A stretch of 64,000 nucleotides of DNA from Hypoxylon rubiginosum (Eukaryota; Ascomycota; Sordariomycetes; Xylariales; Hypoxylaceae), in assembly GCA_902806565.1 (NCBI GenBank), contig CADCXA010000025.1, positions 62,001-126,000 of the forward strand, given 5' to 3'. Below the pieces are notes generated by a model, which was not told where the DNA came from, searched no databases, and saw only the letters and a list, made by a program, of their open reading frames with translations. How positions within the stretch are numbered: position 1 is the stretch's first letter; each line of letters starts with the position of its first letter. The translations under genes were made by a program, and so were the position numbers. Below are positions 49,628 through 61,913 of this stretch, in pieces.

Positions 49628-51259
49628 ATGAACGTCGATACCGAAAAGAATGTGCCTCCGTACCATAGCGTCGAACATGCACCGGTAGCGGAGGACCGGC
49701 TACGGCGCGCGCTATCTCCGCGTCAGGTACAGATGATCGCCATCGGAGGTACCATCGGGACCGGCCTGTTTCTGGGTACCGGAAAAGCCTTGGCTACCGG
49801 TGGCCCGGCATCGTTGCTCCTGTGCTACGCCATCGTGGGCGCGATCGTGTTCGTGACGATGCTAAGCCTAGGTGAAATGGCAGCATTCGTCCCAGGTGAG
49901 AAACGCCAAGACCTGTCTTAACTTGTAACTTGAGCCAAACCTTTATACTAACTACGAGAAAAAGTCGCTGGCTCCTTTTGCACCTTCTCGGCGCGTTATG
50001 TAGACGACGCCTTCGGCTTCGCCCTGACGTGGAACTACTGGTTCAACGACGCCGTGTCTACGGCCGCAGACCTGGTCGCTCTGCAGCTGATCCTCCAGTA
50101 CTGGACCGACTCGTTCCCCTGGTACGCCCTCGGCCTGATTATATGGTTTCTGATCGTCCTGGCCAACATTATCAACGTGCGGGCCTACGGCGAGGTGGAG
50201 TACTGGTTATGCCTGCTCAAGGTCGTCACCATCGTCATCTTCATCATCTTGGGCATCGCCGTGAATGTCGGCGGGAACACTTCCCACGAGTATATCGGCG
50301 CCCGTAATTGGTACATCCCCGGCGCCCCCTTCGTCGGAGGCATCGGCGGGTTCGCCAGCGTCTTCGTCACTGCGTCCTTTGCCTACGGCGGCACCGAGTC
50401 CATCGCCATCACCGCCGGCGAGACCAAAGATCCGGCGCGCCAGTTGCCGCGCGTCGTCAAGAATGTCTTCTGGCGGATTTTATTCTTCTACATCCTGTCG
50501 TCGCTGATGATTGGCCTCAACGTGCCTTACAACTACCCGGGCCTGAATTCCAAGGAGACGCGCACCTCTCCCTTTACCGTCGCTTTTCAGATGGCCGGGT
50601 CCAAAGTAGCGGGGTCCTTCGTGAATGCCGTCATCCTGACCAGCATCATCTCGGCGGGAAACCACGCTCTGTTCGCCGGCTCCCGTCTGCTGTACACGCT
50701 GTCCATCAACGGCCACGCGCCCAAAGTGTTCGGGCGCCTGACGCGATTCCAGGTGCCGTGGGTTTCCGTCCTCTTCACCTCGTTCATTTCGGGCCTGCTC
50801 TTCGGCGCCTCTTTCATCGGGGCCGGCCAGCTGTGGACGTGGCTGCAGAATCTCGTCGGCGTCTCCAACCAGCTCTCCTGGATCAGCATCGGCATCGCGT
50901 CGCTGCGATTTCGCGCCGGCTTAAAAGCCCAGGGCAAGGAGCATCTCTTGCCATTCAAGAATTGGACTTACCCCGCGGGTCCCATTATCGCCATCGTGCT
51001 CAATAGCTTCATCGTGCTCGTCCAGGGGTGGAGCTGCTTTAGTCCCAAGTTCAGTGCGGTGGACTTTGTCAGTTACTATATTGAACTGCCGCTTTTTGCG
51101 CTGATGTTCGTCTCGTGGAAGCTGATCAAGAAGACGAAGTTGAAGAAGGCGAGCGACATGGATCTGGTTACTGATGTGTACACGAAGGATGACATTGAGC
51201 CGGAGGAGACGGGATGGGCCGGACGTGCGAGAAGGATTGGAGGTTGGCTATGTTTTTAA
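49628..51259 (+). CDS. Amino-acid permease (fungal YAT family)
   Basis: A 12-helix plasma-membrane proton/amino-acid symporter of the APC superfamily. Two exons join in frame: 49628-49895 and 49965-51259, giving 520 residues; the intron has a CTAAC branch site. The N-terminal cytosolic tail is followed by the TM1 signature AIGGTIGTGLFLGTGKAL, then SLGEMAAFVPVAGSF, GFALTWNYWFNDAVS, the TM6 SFAYGGTESIAITAGET motif and NVPYNYPGLN. These match general/YAT permeases; substrate range cannot be assigned. The start at 49628 (MNVDTEKN) is the first ATG in frame; an upstream spliced exon cannot be excluded because the preceding codons are open. The coding GC is high, producing long antisense shadows. 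Confidence 0.92.
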
Positions 51260-51664
51260 AGCTGGAAATTGATATTAATACGAGGATTTCAAGATACCCA
51301 TTGGATTTGATATATCGTATATCTTGAGTTTTTCATCTCGTGCACGTAGCTAGCTACCTCTTAAACAGGCTTCTTCCTATGAAAGATATTGATCTACGTA
51401 CACATTCAACGCAGAAGCACCTCGATGATCCGTAAACATTCTTATTTAGCGAGTTACTATCAAAACTTTTAGAGAAGGTAGAAGGGGAAGATATTATGTT
51501 ATATCTCAGAGTTTAATCTTACCCCTTACAGGTGGAGCCCCCCGGCCGAAGCCGAAGCCGAAGCCGAGATCGCAAAGAGAAAATTCAAAATCGCCACTAA
51601 CTTGGAGACGGTCAAGCATCATTCATGAAAACAGTTTATTCGGCATATTAGAAAAATAGGAGCC
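51260..51664. other. Intergenic, permease to DMT transporter
   Basis: No gene. A CCGAAG tandem run lies near 51543-51566, about 100 bases upstream of the next start codon. Confidence 0.6.
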
Positions 51665-53254
51665 ATGTCGTACGGATCAGTAAACTCGCCGGAAAATTCG
51701 GTAAAGGGCACCAACGCTGTTGCTCAGTTGTCGCAGGTCGGAGACGATGGCGTCGAAAGCGGATCCTCATCTTCCGTCGGCGACCAGGCAGACGGAGCTG
51801 CACCGGATGAAGGAGAGCGCCAATCGGTTTGGCAGAGCTTCAAGGGGTTCTACGAGAGAAACATTGGGTTGTTTTTCGTGTTCATGGCCCAAGTGTTCGC
51901 GTCACTGGTATGTGAAGTAACTTGGCCCAGACTTGACAGTTCATACTAATGAATCGGTAGATGACGATGACAACTCGGTTGCTCGAGACAGGATTCGAGA
52001 CCAAGTTTCATGCCTTGCAGATTATCTTCGTGCGCATGTTGGCTACCTCTATACTGGGGTGTCTATATATGTGGTACAAGAAGGTCCCTGACTTCCCGCT
52101 CGGACGCCGCGATGTTAGGGGGCTTCTGGTTCTACGAGGACTCGCCGGCTTCACGGGACTCTTCTGTTCGTATTGTAAGTGCAGTGCGCCCTTCCAATTT
52201 GAGTCCCTGGCGAATGAATAAGGCTAATACTTTGGTCAAGATTCGCTGACGTATCTAAACATATCGGATGCGACGGTCATCTCTTTTCTTGTCCCAACCA
52301 TGACCGCCTTTATATGCTTCATCGCTCTGAGAGTACGTATATCAAGAAACGGGATTGCATCGCATTCTTTCTTCTGCTTCTAGATACCTTTATTTATGTG
52401 TTGGTATTCGTCTAACATTGTATTGATCTTAGGAACCATTTACCGTCAGAGAAGCTATGGCGGGCCTCGTCGCTTTTGCGGGTGTTATTTTCATTGCGCG
52501 GCCCACCTTTCTCTTCCCGCATCACAGTGAGATACTCCCACAGGAAAGAGACGCGAGGCTATTCGTAGCAGATGAGTCCAAGGGTATCGTACCTTCGGTG
52601 CCCGCAACGCCAGCCGAACGTTCGATCGCCGTTCTACTCGCAGTAATCGGCTCCTTCGCCGCAGCCACCGCATACTCCACCATCCGGGTCATCGGGAAGC
52701 GGGCGCACTCGCTCGTGAGCGTTAACTACTTCGCCGTCCTCGCAACTGTCGGGTCGTGCTTCTTTATCCTTGTTCACCCGGACCTACATTTTGAGAACCC
52801 TCAGAATGCTACGCAATGGTAAGGCCGTCTCTGTACACTCTTTTAGTTATCACCCTAACGCGCTCCTAGGATCTTGCTTGTCGCAATAGGTATTGCGGGA
52901 TTCTTGTTGCAGTTTCTGCTGACGGAGGGCCTTCAAAGGGAAAAGGCTGGGAGAGCGACGAATCTCATAGTAAGTCTTGACGTCAAACCATACGCGACTG
53001 TATATAATTCGTGAGAAGCTAACGATCGATTTCAGTACACGCAAATGGTCTTCGCCCTCATCCTCGAGCGAGTGGTCTGGGGCACAACCCCTCCAGCTGA
53101 GAGCCTCTTTGGTAGTGCTCTGATCATCGGATCAGCCATTTGGGTCACTCTTCAAAAGAATAGGGCGGCAAATAAAGAAGCACCGGTCGTTGATGAGGAG
53201 CGAAGTCTCTTAGGGGCTACCATTGCCCCTGCGGAGGAGGATCGCGAGACCTGA
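51665..53254 (+). CDS. EamA/DMT-superfamily transporter
   Basis: A drug/metabolite-transporter superfamily protein with about ten membrane helices in two EamA repeats, most like the SLC35G/YMR253C-type fungal proteins of unknown substrate. Six exons join in frame: 51665-51907, 51961-52174, 52241-52332, 52433-52818, 52870-52969 and 53036-53254, giving 417 residues. A Ser-rich cytosolic N-terminus of ~65 residues precedes the first helix (NIGLFFVFMAQVFASL). Repeat 1 includes LQIIFVRMLATSILG, LRGLAGFTGLFCSYYSLTYL and DATVISFLVPTMTAF; repeat 2 includes RSIAVLLAVIGSFAAATAY, IAGFLLQFLLTEGLQREKAG and SALIIGSAIWVTLQK. All six junctions keep frame with consensus splice sites. The gene is convergent with the pepsin-like gene. 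Confidence 0.92.
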
Positions 53255-53712
53255 ATCTTACGTGATCTACGCCCAAACTCGGACAGACTGATGCTCTTAC
53301 CCCTTTTAGAGGATCCTAATAAATAAGAATGTGACGCGGCTGAAGGTCTTTACGCCGCAGGAGCGCCGTTTCGTTTTATGATTAAAGGCACTGCTAAAGA
53401 TACTCACGAGCTGCACCACTTTCGTGCCAAGTTTGGCACGTTGCAGTTAGGATTATATCCTAAGCTAGTAATAGAAACTTAGGTCTGCATATTACACGGC
53501 GTTTAAGAAGATGCTACTGTTTTTCAAATGCGATTACATCCTTACTATCAAAGTCTAGCTATCTACGTGTGACTTCGCCTCCGTTACTCTAAATACATGC
53601 CCTTCTCCCTTATGTACCCAAACTCATAACTCGTAAAACTCCGTCGAAAGGTATATGCAATATGGTATCTCGTGTATTAAAAAAAATTCGCTTTCGGTGT
53701 CAGAATGCTGTA
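53255..53712. other. Tail-to-tail intergenic region
   Basis: This holds the 3' UTRs of the DMT transporter and the convergent pepsin-like gene. Nothing else is seen. Confidence 0.6.
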
Positions 53713-55646
53713 CTATGTACTAGCTTGATAAGTCTGATAGCGACTGTTCCCTACTGAATAATTCGCTGGCATCTCGTGAACGACGTGGGGCGTCTCCATC
53801 TCCGCTGTTTGATCTGCATTTCCCGCTGGCAGTTGCCACGTATTGCCAGCATTCGTCGGGAGTTCTGGTATGGGCTGCTGCGGCCAGTACTCGGAAGGGG
53901 ATTTGGGGGATCGGGCATCTGCCATTTGTGCGCCGTAGTAGGCAGCCGGTTTATCCCTGATCAGGGGTAGGCCGCACAACGACACGCCCTTTCCGTATCT
54001 TTGGTATCTCCGTGCAAGGAAACCAACAAATGCTAGCAGCATCACTCCAGCTACGCCACCCACAGCTGCGCCAGCGATGGTGCTCGTTCTGGTTCCTGGA
54101 GGTGGTCCGGCCGCTGCTGAAGACTCGCTTTCCGACCCCCCGGGGAGCGGTGTCCAGTACCCGTCCCACGAAGTCACCCAGTCGTTATTGCTGGTCTCTA
54201 AAGTGCGGCAGTAGTTGTCCATGATCGTTATGCTCTCGCCGTTCACATTGGGCCCGGGCGCTTGCGACATGAAGTAGACTGCCGTCTTCAAGTTCGCACC
54301 AAAGAAGGCGTCCTGAAGAAAGGCCCGTCCGAGCGCATAGTTCCCATCCGACGCGGCATTGCACGGAAAATATGGCGTCGGATTATCGACAAGCGGCTGG
54401 TCGAGCGTAAGGTTGAGGTGTGCGAAGGGAACCGAGATGTTGACTCGTCGTGAATTGTTGTCTGGGTCCATGAACGTAAACGACAGGACGGAAGGGGATC
54501 TTACTATGCGTGAGTAGTCTGGGGAGTCCGTGTTCCACAGGTAAAGCCCCAGGCCCTCATTATATCGCACCGGAATCTCGGCAGCGATAGCGTCGCACGT
54601 GGTTTTAGGGAGGTTGAGGTACGGTGAGCAAGGGTCCACGGCGAGGTCGAGTCGGTTGCCTATCGATGAGTTTCCCGACGCCAACAAACCCCCCTTGGAA
54701 GTCCAAGGAAAAGGAGAACCTCCCTTGACGACATTGATCGATATATCTACGAGGGGAGCGCCTGAGAATACGTAATACGGTTCTGCTATGGGAATGGCTA
54801 GCATGTCGTTTACGGCTCTGTTTCGATCGTATCCTCCAAGCCATAGCGATCCGGGCACCTGTTGCGGGGCAGTCGATCCTATGTGCATTCCGAAAGTCTG
54901 AGAGTCGATGGCCTTCTCTTCAAACAGTGTCCCAGCTAATAGGCTCATATTGACAGCACCCGCAGTCTGACCTGCTGTCACTGGGAAGGACTGGTTGACA
55001 ACTGTGGCCTCGGATATTAGCATCGTCACTATTTCATTACAAGGAGTTCTGTTTCTAGAGCAGTCAAATATAAAAAGGAATAGTGGTGGAAAGTGAGAGT
55101 AAGGGTACACTTACCACCAGGCGCTGCACCAAGACTAAGACAACCCGCAAATACTGGGAACTTGTTTCCGTTGGGATATTGAAACTGCGTATCGCTGAAG
55201 AGGACCATATCGAAGTCGTTGATCCCGTCGCTCGCCCACTGGCTCGTATCGGTCCCTAAGAAGAGTTTGTCGTTATACCGCGTTCCTTTACTCCCGGCAG
55301 AAACCATATTAGGGGTAAAATCAGCAGCAGCGTCGAGGGAAACTTTCGGTATGTGCCCCGTGCCCGCTGTCTCGTTATAGATAGCGCCGACTTCTTGGGC
55401 GTAGCACGGTCGACCGTCAGTCGTCGTGTTTCCGCAATAGCCTTGGCCTGGGAAGAAGGACTCCCACATCTTTCCAGGATACACCGTCACATCTTGACCG
55501 TTTCCCAACGTCACTGTTACGGCGTTCCAAGGTCCATCAGGCCCTAACGTCTTATTCGACCACCGTACTTCTTTAGGCGATCCATTGACCGACCGTATCA
55601 ATAACAAAGTTGCCAAAGTGGCCGTTATCGTTTCGAGGTGCTTCAT
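53713..55646 (-). CDS. Membrane-anchored pepsin-like protein, probable pseudo-protease
   Basis: A cell-surface protein with a peptidase A1 fold. Two exons join in frame: 55646-55115 and 55028-53713, giving 615 residues. A signal peptide (about 1-22) is followed by the pepsin-like domain with landmarks such as NDFDMVLFSDTQF, GSLWLGGYDRNR and GRAFLQDAFFGANL. The first catalytic loop, normally DTG(S), reads VYPGKMWES at about residues 55-63, so the first Asp is replaced by Tyr. The second loop keeps an Asp (DPCSPYLNLP, about residue 309) but not the DT/SG motif. Proteolysis is therefore unlikely. A single helix (about 494-516) is followed by a basic anchor (RRYQRYGKG) and a ~90-residue cytoplasmic tail rich in Pro, Tyr and Ser. 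Topology suggests a receptor or cell-wall sensor; this is inference. Confidence 0.85.
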
Positions 55647-57340
55647 TGAAGCTCGCTACTACTTAAGCCTTGTAGTTGGGATTAAGTAAATCAAGATATA
55701 ACCGTGTAAGAAACGAAAGAGTGGCGCACACAGCACAGCGGTTATTTGTGAAGGACATTGATCGACGATATCAGAAAGGAGGGTCGAGTTTACCTTCAAG
55801 TTGCACAACCAGGTCCAAGGGCTAGGTCTTTGTAACCCGCCACTTTTTGAGGCTCAAGAAAACGTGCTAAGAGTAGCACAGGCCGGAGAGTCTAGACTAC
55901 AAATCTTAGACTACGAGGAGTGAGCAGCATACATGTTACTCTGCTGATCCTACAACCAGACAATCCTGCGCACAATACAAGGTAGACATCCCTTCGTAGA
56001 CATGTTCAACCCCCTTCCCCCCATACTATGTATTTAGGCAGTCAGCACGAACCCTGGAGCACCATTGTGTCAACAGTCACGCTAACCGCTAATCTTGCAC
56101 GTAGGAAGAACGTTACCATGGTAGACCAGTCTCATATTTGTGCAGATTGTGAACGGTGGCTCAGATCGGCCGAGCCAACTAGGGCTGCTAGGTCGAGCAG
56201 TTATACCGCGTTCCAGAATCGAATGTTGACAGCGAGCCGGCCCCCGGACGGTTGGGTTGTTATAATTGGGCAGTTCGGGCAGGGCCGCCGTTCGGCCCCC
56301 AAAAGCTGGCCCCTGAAACACGATGATCGCCGGGAGCGCCAAGCTTTCCAATGCGCCGTTCACGGCCAAATCCTTCACGATTGGTTATTTGTAGCCTCAA
56401 TATGCTTATTAAGAGGATAGGTCAGGTTTATATTTAGTACATGTAGGGATGCGATTCTGGAAATACACCTCTTTTATTCGCTTTACCATTGAATACCTAA
56501 CCATTTATCGTCCTGGTTACCAGGGATGTAGGGATGCGAGCGGAATTTGTACAAGAACCAATTCCGCAGATGGCAGGTAGTCTACCAGTCAATCATAAAA
56601 CGATACTCGAGTACGACGGGAAGCAGACGCGACCTATCATTTCTCGACACCCTACAAGGCGACAAAAGACCCGGACATCACTATTCGACCAAGTGATCAG
56701 CAGATTGCATATAATACTAAAGGCGACTCGGACTGCCGACTCCCGTATGACACGGGATACGAGATGAGGATGGTTCTGACAATTATCTAATTAATACCTT
56801 TTATAACTCGACTTCATTACCATCGCTTGAAATTTTACCCAACCTCCTATATTAGCCTCGGTAGCTTACCGCATCCTTGTCTTGTAAGCGATGTTGTCGG
56901 TAACCTCCATCAAACCTCGCGGTTCAGAGATGAGTATTTCTCGTTCGTATAAACATGTCCTTGGGTTTGTTGAAGCCAATAGGGGCCACCACGTGCGGAG
57001 GTGCGCTATCGGACAGCTGCAGACAACCGTCGACACAGACGTACCGAGCAAGCGGTAGGTTTGCCCCGTAAATCTCAACAATCGGACGCGGAGCGACGTC
57101 ACTTATTGGAATTTGATGGAGGGGAAAGCATCGGTGCCCGATTCGATATGCATCGTTTTCAAAAGCAAACGAGCTACCTGGTAACTAGTTAAATATCAAG
57201 AAAGCACACATGTCTAAGAGGTAGCTACTATTGGAAATCAAATTTAAATCATCAAAATCATATCATAACCCATCTAGTTGGACGGGATCTTAACGATTGC
57301 ACATTGCCACAGTGTTGACATCTCTAAATCTCCTTGGAGA
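55647..57340. other. Divergent intergenic region, no gene supported
   Basis: 1.7 kb between the pepsin-like gene (minus) and the maltase (plus). Frames near 56.0-56.4 and 56.9-57.2 kb are short and unrecognised. Two identical GTAGGGATGCGA phrases occur near 56.44 and 56.53 kb. Confidence 0.55.
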
Positions 57341-59487
57341 ATGGCTACGACGGAGACATCTTATTCAACACCCAAGTGGTGGAAAGAAGCCGGTGAGATT
57401 AAGCTAATTGGTTTACCCGGGCCCTGAATGCCTTCACCAATAATCCCACCACTATCTCCTTTTTAAAACCCCGTTATAGCCCCTTGCTCGAGGTGAAAAG
57501 AGATCATATCATGCACCTTATTAACAGCCTCCATGCGATGTAAATACTAACAAAGGGGATACTAGTGGTCTACCAAATCTATCCCGCGAGTTTCCAAAGC
57601 CAGGTAGGTCAATCCGAACGACATCAATTCTATCTCAAGCACCCCCTGAAGGGATTTCACTGGACTGTTATTGATTCTCTATGAAATGAGGGAAAAAGCC
57701 CGGCGTAACTTCAGGATGGGGCACTATCAAAGGCATCACATCTCGACTAGACTATTTAAAGTCGCTAGGCGTCGACGTCGTGTGGTCCTCGCCTATCCTC
57801 ACGTCGCCGCAGGCCGACATGGGATACGACATCGCCAACTATAAAGATATTGACGCCCGGTACGGATCACTGGAAGACGTCGATGAGTTGATCGCCGAGC
57901 TTAAGAAGCGTGATATGAAGCTTATGATGGACCTGGTCGTGAACCACACCAGCAACGAGCATCCATGGTTCCTCGAGAGCAGAGCGAGCCTCGATAACCC
58001 TAAGCGTAACTGGTACATCTGGAAGAAGCCGAAGAGCGTCGGTTCAGATGGCGTGCCGGAGCCGCCTAACAACTGGGCACAGATCTTGGGAGAAGCCAAT
58101 TCGGCCTGGACGTATGATGAGAAGACCGGGGAATATTATCTCAGTCTTTTTACCCCAGAGCAGCCTGATCTAAACTGGGAAAACCCTGAGGTTCGGGCAG
58201 CTGTGTGGGATGTGATGCATTTTTGGAGTACGTGCTACGCTTCTATTAAGCGAATAACCTTCTCCTACATATTTTTCTGATTGGGGCCGTTAACTGCCTA
58301 GATATTATTCACTACTGACATTTCCCATTGCAGTGGCTCGAGGCGCATGTGGCTTTCGAATGGACGTCATCAACCTGATTTCCAAAGAGCCAACCTACCC
58401 CGACGCCGACATCGTCCTCGACCCTGGCCACCGGTACCAACCCGGAAGCAAGTACTTTGTCAACGGACCAAAGCTACACGACTACCTACGAGAAATGTAC
58501 CGGGAAGTGCTAAGCAAGTACGACACCATCACGGTTGGCGAGATGCCAGGCGTCAGCGACGAGAAAGAAATCCTGCGGACCGTTGGTTCCAATTCCGGCG
58601 AGTTGAGGATGATATTCATCTTCGACTTGGTCGACATCGACAAGCCGAACGTTAGGATGGCCCTCAAGCCCTGGGACGTTAAGGAGATGAAGTCGATCAT
58701 CAGCAGGTGGCAGCGGGCCATGATCGAGAACGATGGGTGGAACTCGGTATTTATCGAGAACCACGACAACCCGAGGTCGGTCTCGCGATACACAGACGAC
58801 AGCGACCAGTGGCGGGAGAAGGGTGCCAAGCTCCTCGCGCTGATGCAGACCACTCTCGGAGGTACGCTTTTCGTGTACCAAGGCGAGGAGATCGGCACCC
58901 GTAACGCACCCACGTCGTGGGATATTTCGGAATTCAAAGACATCGAGACCATCAACTACTGGAAGAAGTGCGAACAGCTGTACGCTGACGACAAGGAGAA
59001 GCTGGCCTACGGACGAAAGATTATCGACATGAAAGCGCGGGACCACGCGCGGACGCCGATGCAGTGGTCTGCGGGGGACAACGCGGGCTTCTGCGACCCG
59101 GGTACGAAGCCCTGGATGAGGGTCATGGATGACCACAAGACCATAAACGTCGAGGCCCAGTTGAAGGCGGACGATTCCGTCTGGCACTTCTGGCAGGCAG
59201 CGCTAAAGCACAGGAAAGAGCACGCCGACGCCTTCGTGTACGGAGGCTTCCAGGAGTTGTCGCCCGAACACCCCGAGGTCTTTGCTTACGTTCGCACGAG
59301 CGTCAGGGGCGAACGCTGGCTCGTCGTTCTCAACTTCTCCGGAAAGGAGTTGGAGTGGACGGTACCGCAGGGGATTGAGATCGAATCTTGGGAGCGTGGC
59401 AATTATGTGAAGGGCACCCCAGACAAACCGAAGCAGTCGAGCGTCCCTTTGAAGCCTTGGGAGGGAATACTGAGCAAATGCGGGTAA
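57341..59487 (+). CDS. Intracellular alpha-glucosidase / maltase (GH13)
   Basis: A glycoside hydrolase family 13 enzyme that releases glucose from maltose, sucrose or isomaltose-type sugars in the cytosol (no signal peptide). Four exons join in frame: 57341-57392, 57566-57603 (38 nt), 57699-58227 and 58334-59487, giving 590 residues, the usual size. Motifs along the barrel are KWWKEAVVYQIYPASF, MDLVVNHTSNEHPWF, GFRMDVIN with the nucleophile Asp217, TVGEMPG with acid/base Glu276, and ENHDNPRSVSRY with His350/Asp351. The calcium-site-like DSNGDG segment found after PASF in many relatives is absent; the protein reads PASFQSQPGVTSGWG there. A neighbouring sugar transporter or Zn-cluster MAL regulator is not seen within the window. 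The gene is convergent with the aldo-keto reductase. Confidence 0.93.
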
Positions 59488-59748
59488 ACATACCTAGGTA
59501 GACACAGGCATATTATCGTTTGTCGACTGCAAGATGAAAACAACTTAGGTCCTCAACCCGAGCCTACAGCGAATTATTGTTTACGCTTACCACAGGTGTG
59601 TATCTTCATACCTTAAAGGATGGCATAAATCGGAAGAAGAGGGCATATTTAATTGTGATTGTCTATTTTAATTAAAACAATGATTTGTTCTCTATCGAGC
59701 CGCCACATGCCCTTGCCTATGCATTGACAACCTCTTATTGAAAGTTTA

Positions 59749-60820
59749 CTAATTTAGACCAGTCACGGTAGGATCCCAGCACACGGGTGAGTACTCGTTG
59801 AACTCAAGCTGGGCCATGTCCTCCGCGGAGAGCTCAAAGTCGTAAATTTCGGCGTTCTCCTTGATTCTTGAGGGCGTGACACTCTTGGGCAGCGGGACGT
59901 AGCCCTTCTGCAGGCTCCATCGGAGCAAGACCTGAGCCTCCGTCTTGCCGTGCTTCTTAGCAAGGCTGACTAGCGACTTTTCGCCGAACCGCTGGCCCCG
60001 CACGACGGGAGCGTACGCCTCGACGGCGATGTTACGCTTGGCGCACCATTCCGCGATGTCGTTTCGCGGGCACCACGGGTGGACCTCCCACTGGCCAACT
60101 GAGATGACGCCGCCCTTACCCTTGCCGTGCTCGGCCTCGAGCTCCGCGATGTGCTTCTCCAGCTCGTCGAGATGGTGGACGCCATAGTTGCTGATTCCGA
60201 TGGATCGGACTTGCGCATTTTGTCAGTTGCTGTCTTTCGCCAAGAGCTCAGGACTGACGAGTAGGGTAGGTTACTTACTCTTGCCCTCCTCGACAGCGTC
60301 CACGAGCGCCTTCCACGTCTCCTTTCGCGCGGCCGAACCGCGGAAAGGCGAGTGGATCAGCATGAGATCGATGTAGTCGAGGCCGGCCGTTTTCAAGCTG
60401 GTCTCTATTTCCGCCTTGGTGTTATCGTAGCTCGTGCTTTGGGGGATCTTGGACGTGAAGAAGATCTCGGAGCGCGGTAGCTTGCTAGATCGCATGGCGT
60501 CGCCCACGCCGGCCTCGTTATAGTACGCGATGGCCGAGTCGATGTGACGGTAACCATCGACGAATGCTTCTAGGCAAGCCTTTGCGGTCCCTGCTGGCGG
60601 GCTGTAGGTAGGGCGACGGGTTAGATTCATCCGGACATGAGTTTCTATAACGGAGCAGATTACGATCGACTCACGTTCTGTAGACCTAAATGGTGTCAAC
60701 CTGATTGCCCGTGATGATGCGGGTTTGAAGATATGATGTACTTACGCCAAAACCTAGTCGAGGCATCTCATAGCCGCTGTTTAGCTTGAAAGTGGAGTTG
60801 ATGTTATAAGAGGTAGCCAT
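59749..60820 (-). CDS. Aldo-keto reductase
   Basis: A cytosolic NADPH-dependent carbonyl reductase with a (beta/alpha)8 barrel. Four exons join in frame: 60820-60746, 60685-60675 (only 11 nt), 60601-60279 and 60209-59749, giving 289 residues, standard for the family. The start reads FKLNSGYEMPRLGFG. The catalytic tetrad is visible: Asp50 and Tyr55 in RHIDSAIAYYNE, Lys80 in FFTSKIP and His112 in LMLIHSPF. The cofactor region includes GKIRSIGISNYG and the C-terminal KSVTPSRIKENAE. The short form and motif set suit small xylose/glycerol-type or ketoacyl reductases; the substrate is unknown. The 11-nt exon codes only for VYR and part of Thr and is needed to keep the strongly conserved GFGVYRTPP order. 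Confidence 0.92.
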
Positions 60821-61913
60821 TGTGCTATCGAGGAGACCCAACCGGTTAGCATGAAGTCTCTAAGCTGAAGGGAAGGGAGATTCTGAGGTGTGCGAGGAAA
60901 ATGTGAGGTAGAATGTACATAGGATCTTCAGATGATAGGATCGGATTTGACTGGAAATAACTTGACTTGCCTAACTCGCTTTGCTTGGAACGACGTTGCT
61001 GCTACTTTGGAAACAGACACTAAGCGGCTGTAGGGAGAAATGGTGACTACGATTCTAATAACTACCAAGGTTGGTGGTACCCTGGTAGTTGACGCTATAC
61101 TTTAGGGAAGAGAAAAAGGAGGGGATAGAGATTGATTTGCAATCAAAATTGGATAAAGAATAGCAAATACGAAGTAGGCAGGTATTTGTATTTGTATGCT
61201 TCTTCCGTGTTCATTGACCTATATCCACAAGTATCCTAGTGATATTCCTCGGTTTCCGCGACGGTGTTTGTCTAATATCTCCGGTATTGATCCTTCATTG
61301 AATCACTAAACAAGCTAACTCGACTTGTCGATGTATTCTACCTTGAGCCATATGTACCACTATCGATGTATCTTGGATATTGGATATGTAAGTAGGTCAT
61401 GTCGTCTCAAAGGGATACGTCTGTTAGGCTCTACCTTCGAGTAAATCTGTACAATACCTACATGTATGATGTATGAAGGGAAGAAGACGAATACTATCCA
61501 TGGACACTTTCTACCCACGTCACCGACTGGGATTTAGTAACATGCGGCCGGGCAGCCCGGGCGAGTCCGCTACGACCATCAAGGTACTAGGTACCTAAGG
61601 TACCGTCAAGTCACCAATTATAATGCAGCGATTTGCGTTATGAATACACTTTATGCCCCTGTACCTATCACGTAGCGGGGATGGATGATGGGTGATGGCG
61701 GGGTAGAGGGGCAGTTTTGTAGCTTTGAGCTCTCTGACTTGGAACAATTTTCTCCATTCTTAGTATTATCTTCAAAGAAATACAGCTGTTGTTTCTACGG
61801 TCCTACATTGTTGACATATAACATAGCAGATTGGCGAACTATTTCAGCAGATACCCGCCATATAGGAATAGAACTACCGCCGACTAACTTATACTATACG
61901 CCATCTGCCCAGT
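60821..61913. other. Divergent intergenic region, AKR / DOM34
   Basis: 1.1 kb with no gene; short palindromic TAGGTACCTA words near 61.59 kb. It presumably carries both promoters. Confidence 0.55.

Noticed and set aside
50308..51006. 232-codon plus-strand frame inside the amino-acid permease
   Set aside because: Arg/His-rich out-of-frame reading of the permease codons; no homology-like motifs.
58510..59187. 225-codon minus-strand frame opposite the maltase
   Set aside because: Antisense shadow of a GC-rich coding exon; the GH13 motifs are on the plus strand.
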